From the NCBI GenBank assembly GCA_020137815.1, contig CM035356.1, forward strand, positions 3,059,063 to 3,123,062: a stretch of 64,000 nucleotides of DNA, given 5' to 3'. Under the pieces are notes generated by a model that saw only the letters and a list, made by a program, of their open reading frames with translations, did not search any database and was not told the origin of the DNA. Source of the DNA: Hormiphora californensis. Taxonomy: Eukaryota; Ctenophora; Tentaculata; Cydippida; Pleurobrachiidae. Positions 56,505 to 64,000 of this stretch are shown here, in pieces. The translations under genes and the position numbers were made by a program. The number at the start of each line of letters is the position of its first letter. Within the stretch, counting starts at the first letter, position 1.

Positions 56505-59500
56505 TGCGTGTAATTTGCATACAAGCTGTATTGAAGGTGCTTTGCCCCAACACGTTCAGACACTACTGCTAGCGAGAAATCGTTGCTTCACAAGCACCAA
56601 CAGCAACAGCCACCCAGCCGGCAATTTTGCATTTGCGGGCATCGCACTATAGACGCAGTACCCACGTACTATAGACGCATTATAAACGCATTATAGACGC
56701 ATTATAGACGCATTATAGACACACGCAATATAGACGCAATTTCGTAAGCAGCACTATAGACGCAATATAGACGCATTATAACAGCAATATAAACGCATTT
56801 TTATAGACGCGACGCAGTATAGCCGCATTATAGGCGCAGTACCCACCCCAAAATCACCTTATAGACGCACTATAGACGCATTATAGACTGACTATAGCAG
56901 CACCATAAACGCTACATAGACCCATATAGACGCATGATAGAAGCATTATAGACGCACATCGCTTTTTATAGACGCCGCGTCTATAAAAAACGTGCTTTTT
57001 TAAGAAGCACTACAGACGTACTCCAGGCTACAGTGCGATATTTGAGGCGCAGTTGGGCGTTTTATAAACGCATTTTTGTCGCATATAAAAGGAATCAGTA
57101 TAGACGCATTATAGACGCAGTATAGCCGCATGTGTGCGAAATGGATAAAGACACAATATAGACGCAAAATAAGAAGGAGAGGGAGAGAGAGGGAGGGAGG
57201 GAGGGAGGTGAGCGGAGGAGAGGGAAAGGGGGAGGGAGGGAGGGATACAGGGACAGAGTGAGAGACAGACGGATAAAGACCTGAGACAGACGGACAGAGT
57301 AAGATGGAGAGATAGTAAGATGGAGAGAGAGTGAGATAGGGACGGAGTGAGACAGAAAAAGACAGAGATGGAAACAAACGGACAGGGACAGACAGACGGA
57401 CGGACATACACACGCTTACTATGTCCCTCTCTCTCTATCTTATTCTCTCTCCCTCTTACTCTGTCCGTCTGTCTTAGATCTTTGTCCATCTGTCTAGTGT
57501 CTCTGTCTGATCTGTCTCTGCATCCCTCCCTCTCTCCATCTTTCCCTCTCCTTCCCTCTCCCTCCCTCCCTCTCTCCATCTATCTCTGTCTGATCTGTCT
57601 CTGTATCCCTCCCTCTCTCCCTCTTTCCCTCTCCTTCCCTCTTCCTCCCTCCCTTTTGCGTCTATATTGCGTCTTTATATCGATTTCGCACGCATGCGGC
57701 TATAATGCGTCTATAATGCGTCTATACTGCTTCTTTTTATATGCAACAAAAATGCGTTTATAGTTCGCCCAACTGCGCCTCAAATATGGCAGCATGCGTC
57801 TGAGTACGTCTATAGTGCTTCTTAAAAAAGCACGTTTTTTATAGACGCGGCGTCTATAAAAAGCGATTTGCGTCTATAATGCTTCTATCATGCGTCTATA
57901 TGGGTCTATGTAGCGTTTATGGTGCTGCTATAGTCAGTCTATAATGCATCTATAGTGCGTCTATAAAGTGATTTTGGGGTGGGTAGTGCGCCTATAATGC
58001 GGCTATACTGCGTCGCGTCTATAAAAATGCGTTTATATTGCTGTTATAATGCGTCTATATTGCGTCTAAAGTGCTGCTTACGAAATTGAGTCTATATTGC
58101 GTGTGTCTATAATGCGTCTATAATGCGTTTATAATGCGTTTATAATGCGTCTATAGTACGTGGGTACTGCGTCTATAGTGCGATGCCCGCAAATGCAAAA
58201 TTGCCCACCCAGCCAATGGAAGACTAGAACGGAGGTCACGTGACCTAGGAGGACCAATGGGATTGGAAAATTGAGGTAACGCGATCACAGACGGTTAGAC
58301 GTGCAGCAGCTAGGAATCAACTGGAATGTGCACTATGAGTGATCAGCACTAATAAGAATGAATTAGGAAGTATAATAATGTTACATATATAATGTCAACT
58401 AATTGCAACTTCCACACATCGGAGCGTGCGACAAACTTTTCTGAGGACCTATCTTAGCATCTGAGGACCTATCTTAGCATCCTAGCAGTGGAAATGTAAA
58501 CCTTTGGGCTGCAGCCCCCTCCCAATTATTATTATTTCAATAAAATGCACTCCAATTTATAGTATTATTATATTTCAATTTCAAGCTTGTTGCAACAGCA
58601 CAACATGTTGTGTGAGCCAATCTCTCCCCCCTCCTCCATTTACAATTGAGGCAACTGTTGCCCCCTCCAACTGTGTATATTTATCTCAATATATTGCCGT
58701 CCCCCCTCCCTCTCTCTCTCTCCCTCCCTCGGCCCCTCCTTTCTCTCTCTCTGTCCCCTCTCTCTCTCCGCCCCTCCTCTCTCTCTCTATCCTCGTTCTA
58801 ACAGTAAACTATTACTACTACTAAACTTGGAACAGGTGCGAGACAAGTACTAGAACAATGACGCGTCCCTGGAGACTTATTTACACAATCATAGTATACA
58901 AATACCACGTAGTTAGCACAACGAAGCAACCGTTGGAGTACTATGTTGAGGTACACCGTTGGAGTACTATGTTTTCAACTGATTGTTGAAGAGCGGGTGC
59001 TGTTTGATATATATTGCAGTACAACCATATTTGCTGTATTATGTTTGTCCCGGCCAATTTTTATCTTTTAACAACATAATATACCCCCTAGACTTATGAA
59101 AATGAAATTCATCGTTATTGTGGCATTGGCCATAATGGCCATTACTGCTGAGGAGCACCCCCATGGACACCACCATCACCATGGAGTTGAAGAGCGCCCC
59201 CATGGACCCCACCACCACCACCACCGCCGTCATGGAGTTGAAGAGCACCCCCACCACCACCACCATCATGGAGTTGAAGAGCACCCCCACCACCACCACC
59301 ACCATGGAGTTGAAGAGCGCCCCCATGGACCCCACCACCGCCACCACCGCCGTCATGGAGTTGAAGAGCGCCCCCATGGACCCCACCACCACCACCACCA
59401 CCGCCGTCATGGAGTTGAAGAGCACCCCCACCACCACCACCATCATGGAGTTGAAGAGCGCCCCCATGGACCCCACCACCGCCACCACCGCCGTCATGGA

Positions 59501-61454
59501 GTTGAAGAGCACCCCCATGGACACCACCACCACCATGGAGTTGAAGAGCGCCCCCATGGACCCCACCACCACCACCACCGCCGTCATGGAGTTGAAGAGC
59601 ACCCCCACCACCACCACCATCATGGAGTTGAAGAGCACCCCCACCACCACCACCACCATGGAGTTGAAGAGCGCCCCCATGGACCCCACCACCGCCACCA
59701 CCGCCGTCATGGAGTTGAAGAGCGCCCCCATGGACCCCACCACCACCACCACCACCGCCGTCATGGAGTTGAAGAGCACCCCCACCACCACCACCATCAT
59801 GGAGTTGAAGAGCGCCCCCATGGACCCCACCACCGCCACCACCGCCGTCATGGAGTTGAAGAGCACCCCCATGACCACCACCACCGTCATGGAGTTGAAG
59901 AGCGCCCCCATGGACCCCACCACCGCCACCACCGCCGTCATGGAGTTGAAGAGCACCCCCACCACCACCACCGTCATGGAGTTGAAGAGCGCCCCCATGG
60001 ACCCCACCACCGCCACCACCGCCGTCATGGAGTTGAAGAGCACCCCCACCACCACCACCGTCATGGAGTTGAAGAGCGCCCCCATGGACCCCACCACCGC
60101 CACCACCGCCGTCATGGAGTTGAAGAGCACCCCCACCACCACCACCGTCATGGAGTTGAAGAGCGCCCCCATGGACCCCACCACCGCCACCACCGCCGTC
60201 ATGGAGTTGAAGAGCGCCCCCATGGACCCCACCACCGCCACCACCGCCGTCATGGAGTTGAAGAGCGCCCCCATGGACCCCACCACCGCCACCACCGCCG
60301 TCATGGAGTTGAAGAGCACCCCCACCACCACCATCATCATGGAGTTGAAGAGCGCCCCCATGGACCCCACCACCGCCACCACCGCCGTCATGGAGTTGAA
60401 GAGCACCCCCACCACCACCACCGTCATGGAGTTGAAGAGCGCCCCCATGGACCCCACCACCGCCACCACCACCGTCATGGAGTTGAGGAGCGCCCCCATG
60501 GACCCCACCACCGCCACCACCGCCGTCATGGAGTTGAAGAGCACCCCCACCACCACCACCGTCATGGAGTTGAAGAGCGCCCCCATGGACCCCACCACCG
60601 CCACCACCGCCGTCATGGAGTTGAGGAGCGCCCCCATGGACCCCACCCCCACCACCACCGCCGTCATGGAGTTGAAGAGCGCCCCCATGGACCCCACCAC
60701 CGCCACCACCGCCGTCATGGAGTTGAAGAGCGCCCCCATGGACCCCACCACCGCCACCACCGCCGTCATGGAGTTGAAGAGCACCCCCACCACCACCACC
60801 ACCACCACCGTCATGGAGTTGAAGAGCGCCCCCATGGACCCCACCACCGCCACCACCGCCGTCATGGAGTTGAAGAGCACCCCCACCACCACCACCGTCA
60901 TGGAGTTGAAGAGCGCCCCCATGGACCCCACCACCGCCACCACCGCCGTCATGGAGTTGAAGAGCACCCCCACCACCACCACCGTCATGGAGTTGAAGAG
61001 CGCCCCCATGGACCCCACCACCGCCACCACCGCCATCATGGAGTTGAGGAGCGCCCCCATGGACCCCACCACCGCCACCACCGCCGTCATGGAGTTGAGT
61101 AACTTACCCCAAACAATATACAAACGAACCGGAACAGTAGTACGAAAGAATTCTTTTACATTCTTCTAATATTACGAGCATTTAAATAACTGAGTTATTC
61201 ATTATCATACTTTGAAACAAATAATCACAGCTTCATCATTCAGCTAGATTAATCACTGGAATATGACAAACGCAAAGGTCGCCATCATCCAGACCCACCC
61301 TCTTCAAGTTTCTTGGATGGTTTTTATCGGACAATCATGATGTACCCCCCCCCCCCCCTCTCCCCCACTCTCTCTATTTTCCTCATTTTCCTCATGATGT
61401 GAGATGTCCGGTGAAGCATGCTTGTAACGTACCTAACAACTTTGGTAACATGTG

Positions 61455-61536
<82 letters not shown>

Positions 61537-64000
61537 CGTGTATTTTGCATACAAGCTGTATTGAAGGTGCTTTGCCCCAACACGTTCAGACACTACTGCT
61601 AGCGAGAAATCGTTGCTTCACAAGCACCAAGAGCAACAGGCACCCAGCCAATGGAAGACTAGAACGGAGGTCACGTGACCTAGGAGGACCAATGGGAATG
61701 GAAAATTGAGGTAACGTGACCACAGACGGTTAGACGTGCAGCAGCTAGGAATCAGCTGGAATGTGCACTATGAGTGACCATCACTAATAGGAATGAATTA
61801 GGAAGTATATTTATTAGTTGTGAAAACTTCTCATGGTGTTAATCATGTTAATTGATCATTGGACGAAATATCATGGTTGTTATCAACTGAAAATACAGTA
61901 ATCTGTTCTCACCAGACTGCAAAGATTTTAACCCGGCTAATGAATGAGATGAGGGTGTATGTAATCTCATTCATTGAGTATGATAAACACCGTGCCTATA
62001 TGTTAGTGCGGGGAGGACTCAAAAAAACACCGTGCCGGGTATTGGATCTTACAATGCTACATTGGACACGTGAGTGATGTTTATAGTACATAACGTTCTG
62101 CACGCAGTGCAAGCGCGCCATATACGCTCTGCACTGCAGAGCGTATATGGAGGTGAAATGCACGACAGCGAAGCTGGAGTGCATTTCACACCTATATTGC
62201 ACGAGTGAAACGAGTGCGATATAGGAACGCTTGCACATGCCGTGCAGGACGTTATTGAGTATATATTCCGCGAGAAAGCACATGACAAGCAAAACAATCA
62301 TAATTTTGGGTGATTACACACAGAGAGATGTGACAAAACAAGGTACAAACTAAGCAAAAACACACAAAAAGATACTAAGAGACACTACTACACCGGATAC
62401 ACACAAGGGAGACAAGGTATGATAGTTTAAAACAGTGAAAAGAAGAGAGAGATAAAGAGAGAGATGCGAGAGAGGGAGATTGGAATTCTTGGAAATAGCA
62501 AACAACAAAACGTGATAAGGGGATAATTAGTGAGAGAAAGAGGGAGAGTGAGTGTAATTTGACAGACTATGTGTCGTGTAGTACCTTGTCAGTCATATTC
62601 TGTGTGTTTGTGTGTGAATAAGGTGTAAAAACACTTTTCTCACTTATATCCCGCTGCCTCTATATCTGCACGCTCCCGCGGAAGCACAGTGCATATTTCA
62701 GCGTGCAAATGGTCGCGCACAGCGGGAGTGATATGTGCACTCGCGGTATATATATTAACTTCTCTCTTTCTCTAACTTAAATCTTATCCAGTCACTTACT
62801 TCACTCAGAAACTATTCTACCCCTTCTCCCCAACCAAGACGAACGTGCAAGGGAGGCCGTGACTGTCAAATCTCATCTTCATTCTTCGGTACGCAGTTCT
62901 AAAGTCTAAAACACCCTCAAACATCTCTTGAAATACACACTTACCAATCGCATGTCTTTAGTGAGGAGAAGGTTCTTAACGGAGATGTCCCTGTGAACTA
63001 TGTTCTGGGAGTGAAGGTGGACCACCGCATCCACTAACTGGACAAACAACTCTCGTGCTGAGGGGGGAAGATGGGGTTAGACCAACTGGACAAACAATTC
63101 TCGTGCTGAGAGGGGAAGATGGGGTTAGAGAATAGAGGGAGGATGGGGTTAGAGAATAGAGGGAAGATGGGGTTAGAGAATCCCTAGAGAATAGAGGGAA
63201 GATGGGGTTAGAGAATAGAGGGAAGATGGGGTTAGAGAATAGAGGGAAGATGTGGTTAGAGAATAGAGGGAAGATGGGTTTAGAGAATAGAGGGAAGATG
63301 TGGTTAGAGAATAGAGATGGGGTTAGAGAATAGAGGGAAGATGGGGTTAGAGAATAGAGGGAAGATGTGGTTAGAGAATAGAGGGGAGATGGGGTTAGAG
63401 AATAGAGATAGATCAGGGGATAATGGGGTTAGAGAATAGATCAGAGGGAATATATATAATGGGGTTAATATTTAATAATAATAATGGGGGTGAGATTGTG
63501 GTAGAAAGAGAGTAAAGGTGGGGTTATGGAGAGGGATTATATGGTTTCTTGAAGGTTAGAAGCTGGTGGTAATGGTATCAGTGGTGTCTATACTCTATAA
63601 TATATAATATACAGCCACAGTTCTGGAAGAATGATAGAGAGACGATCACTTGTGGATGTTATACAGATATCAGGGTCTGGTAGTGGGTCTTTTTAATAAA
63701 GGGAGAGAGTGTGGTGTCATGTCACTTTTATTTGACAGCATAATGAGCTAAAAAGAGAGAGGTAGAGAGAGAAAGAGAGAGAGAGGTTCAGGGAGTACGG
63801 GGGAGTACGCCAGTATCATCTGGAAATCCAATACGAAAATTCTGGGCGTATTTTTGTGAACATTTCATAGTTGGGATGGTGGGCAAAGTCCTCACGATGT
63901 TTTCACATAGGACATGGATATAAACGTACCTTCATTTTCTGGAAGTGGTTTTCCTCTCTTTTTCAAAAAGTGGTCAATGTCACCATTGCTACACAACTCC
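53640..64000 (-). CDS. PLK4: PLK4, kinase-domain exons (5' end beyond window)
   Basis: Serine/threonine kinase that controls centriole duplication. Exons are 64000-63930 (ELCSNGDIDHFLKKRGKPLP), 63057-62945 (HLHSQNIVHRDISVKNLLL, catalytic HRD), 55543-55455 (KLSDFGLAKRL, DFG; MCGTPNFMSP, activation-segment end) and 53822-53640 (VDARSLIGLLLQSDPNNRVS, kinase subdomain XI). These align with human PLK4 [34 protein letters not shown] and [20 protein letters not shown]. The catalytic-loop HRD, the substituted ISVKN context and the DFG are intact. The exon for subdomains VIII-X (the DVWSLG region, about 40 residues) is not found between 55454 and 53823. The 7.4-kb intron 62944-55544 contains the His-rich gene on the opposite strand. 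The glycine-rich loop lies outside the window. Confidence 0.92.
54757..54895. repeat. (GA)n microsatellite
   Basis: Pure GA to about 54832, then interrupted GA. Other GA tracts in PLK4 introns are at 55129-55160, 56446-56506 and 61461-61535. Confidence 0.95.
55328..55436. mobile_element. 109-bp MITE, CAGGAACCGACCGAA family, copy 2
   Basis: The same 109-bp element as 5541-5649. A 7-bp direct repeat, cctgcca, flanks it (55321-55327 and 55437-55443), suggesting a hAT-type 8-bp duplication with one changed base. Its right end is 19 bp from the 3' end of the PLK4 DFG exon (55455). Confidence 0.75.
56347..56619. repeat. Segmental direct repeat, left copy (5' part)
   Basis: Together with 58206-58374 this matches 61361-61811 in the same orientation over about 440 bp ('gatgtgagatgtccggtgaa', 'gaaggtgctttgccccaaca'). 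The left copy is split by the foldback element at 56620-58205. The two copies flank the His-rich gene. Confidence 0.88.
56620..58205. mobile_element. Mutator-like foldback element with TATAGACGC iterons
   Basis: A 1586-bp element whose ends are inverted GGCAATTTTGCATTTGCGGG. It is flanked by a perfect 9-bp duplication, cacccagcc (56611-56619 and 58206-58214). The intact target with one copy is preserved at 61641-61649 in the paralogous segment. Each arm (about 500 bp) is filled with dozens of 'tatagacgcat' units. The centre (57177-57655) is GA-rich joined to CT-rich. No transposase is present. The 9-bp TSD and long TIRs point to a TIR-MULE or Foldback-type element. Confidence 0.88.
58375..59040. 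other. Upstream region of the His-rich gene
   Basis: It contains CT-rich and 'ctctctct' stretches at 58700-58790 and small direct repeats ('ctgaggacctatcttagcat' at 58441-58480, 'ccgttggagtactatgtt' at 58930 and 58960). 'ataatatac' at about 59078 could serve as a TATA-like element 15-20 bp before the start codon, but that is speculative. Confidence 0.45.
59096..61102 (+). CDS. Secreted histidine-rich repeat protein, 668 residues
   Basis: A single exon. The signal peptide MKMKFIVIVALAIMAITA is followed directly by EEHPHGHHHHHG and then repeats to the stop. Two interleaved units alternate: HGVEERPHGPHHRHHRR (17 residues, 51 bp) and HGVEEHPHHHHR (12 residues, 36 bp), each with H/R variants. Roughly half of all residues are histidine. 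The sequence contains no cysteine, so binding of Zn, Cu or Ni by imidazole clusters, or pH-dependent self-association, is the natural expectation; neither is shown. Two other frames of the array (59163-61169 + and 59039-61123 -) are also open because the unit lengths are multiples of three. The signal peptide singles out this frame. The gene lies antisense in a PLK4 intron. The family is not one I recognise. Confidence 0.8.
   Translation: MKMKFIVIVALAIMAITAEEHPHGHHHHHGVEERPHGPHHHHHRRHGVEEHPHHHHHHGVEEHPHHHHHHGVEERPHGPHHRHHRRHGVEERPHGPHHHHHHRRHGVEEHPHHHHHHGVEERPHGPHHRHHRRHGVEEHPHGHHHHHGVEERPHGPHHHHHRRHGVEEHPHHHHHHGVEEHPHHHHHHGVEERPHGPHHRHHRRHGVEERPHGPHHHHHHRRHGVEEHPHHHHHHGVEERPHGPHHRHHRRHGVEEHPHDHHHRHGVEERPHGPHHRHHRRHGVEEHPHHHHRHGVEERPHGPHHRHHRRHGVEEHPHHHHRHGVEERPHGPHHRHHRRHGVEEHPHHHHRHGVEERPHGPHHRHHRRHGVEERPHGPHHRHHRRHGVEERPHGPHHRHHRRHGVEEHPHHHHHHGVEERPHGPHHRHHRRHGVEEHPHHHHRHGVEERPHGPHHRHHHRHGVEERPHGPHHRHHRRHGVEEHPHHHHRHGVEERPHGPHHRHHRRHGVEERPHGPHPHHHRRHGVEERPHGPHHRHHRRHGVEERPHGPHHRHHRRHGVEEHPHHHHHHHRHGVEERPHGPHHRHHRRHGVEEHPHHHHRHGVEERPHGPHHRHHRRHGVEEHPHHHHRHGVEERPHGPHHRHHRHHGVEERPHGPHHRHHRRHGVE
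61361..61811. repeat. Segmental direct repeat, right copy (empty site)
   Basis: Uninterrupted counterpart of 56347-56619 plus 58206-58374, with a longer GA tract (61461-61535). It has a single cacccagcc at 61641-61649 where the left copy carries the foldback insertion. Confidence 0.9.
62090..62255. repeat. Cloverleaf-like compound palindrome
   Basis: An outer stem (62090-62114 with 62227-62255: ATAACGT..CTGCACG..GCAAGCG) encloses three abutting hairpins: 62118-62150 (CCATATACGCTCTGC), 62152-62190 (GTGAAATGCAC) and 62191-62225 (CCTATATTGCAC). Each is a nearly perfect inverted repeat. As single-stranded DNA or RNA it would fold into a four-way cloverleaf of about 165 nt. Confidence 0.8.
63061..63460. 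repeat. 24-bp minisatellite in PLK4 intron
   Basis: About fifteen units of 'gatggggttagagaataga' plus 'gggaa' with small variations. It begins within a short duplication of the end of the adjacent PLK4 exon ('ctggacaaacaactctcgtgctgag' at 63038 and again at 63084). Confidence 0.9.

Noticed and set aside
59039-61169. Minus-strand 694-codon and plus-strand (second frame) 668-codon frames over the His-rich array
   Set aside because: They are shadows of a repeat whose units are multiples of three without stops; neither has a signal peptide or a non-repeat N-terminus of its own.
56347-61811. LTR retrotransposon with the His-rich gene as interior
   Set aside because: The direct repeats do not begin TG and end CA, there is no primer-binding site or pol sequence between them, and no TSD was seen.
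63061-63460. Regularly spaced repeats resembling a CRISPR array
   Set aside because: The genome is eukaryotic; units are contiguous minisatellite repeats without unique spacers.

Overview
The window is genomic DNA from an animal, most likely an early-branching invertebrate such as a sponge; that placement is an inference. The evidence is spliced genes with GT..AG introns and animal-type proteins (class C GPCR, PLK4 with polo boxes and a phosphodegron, PCLAF, GINS2, TTC27, sushi and discoidin-like extracellular domains). About half of the sequence is mobile-element or repeat DNA. Exon models below were built by hand from reading frame, splice sites and phase, so gene-level calls are firmer than individual exon ends.

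Layout. 1-4100: small transposable elements and a long GA microsatellite. 4106-15861 (+): a class C GPCR gene whose ligand-binding C-terminus, cysteine-rich region and first transmembrane exons occur as two tandem ~3.66 kb modules. Their exon phases let either module, but not both in series, join the rest of the gene. 17297-18047 (-): an intron-containing divergent H2A. 18567-19758 (-): a PCLAF homologue with a long C-terminal repeat tail. 20987-22498 (+): two tandem genes for small secreted cysteine-rich proteins. 23765-24503 and 31310-35420 (+): exons for secreted or membrane proteins with a discoidin-like domain, a farnesoic-acid-methyltransferase-like domain and a sushi domain. Between and inside them lie a hAT element, a ~1 kb palindrome, a Mutator-type MITE carrying a nested element with RSS-like ends, and a 3.3 kb foldback packed with GGCGCC palindromes.

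36384-45484: GINS2 (-), TTC27 (-), an unrecognised 372-residue protein (+), a RING-like protein (-) and a LINE ORF1 with no ORF2. 46933-64000 (-): PLK4. Its long kinase-domain intron contains, on the opposite strand, a single-exon gene for a secreted histidine-rich repeat protein. It also contains a 1.6 kb foldback transposon whose empty site is preserved 5 kb away. 50100-53300 looks like degraded base calling or misassembly, and one kinase exon of PLK4 is missing near there.

Four proliferation genes (H2A, PCLAF, GINS2, PLK4) fall within 46 kb. In animals such genes are typically under E2F control, and the GGCGCC foldback in the middle of them consists of E2F-like palindromes. Whether that means anything is untested. 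The most unusual signals are the CACAGTG-ended element with 12/22-bp spacers at 29608-30482, the GGCGCC foldback, the phase-exclusive GPCR modules, the His-rich gene, and a cloverleaf-shaped palindrome at 62090-62255.
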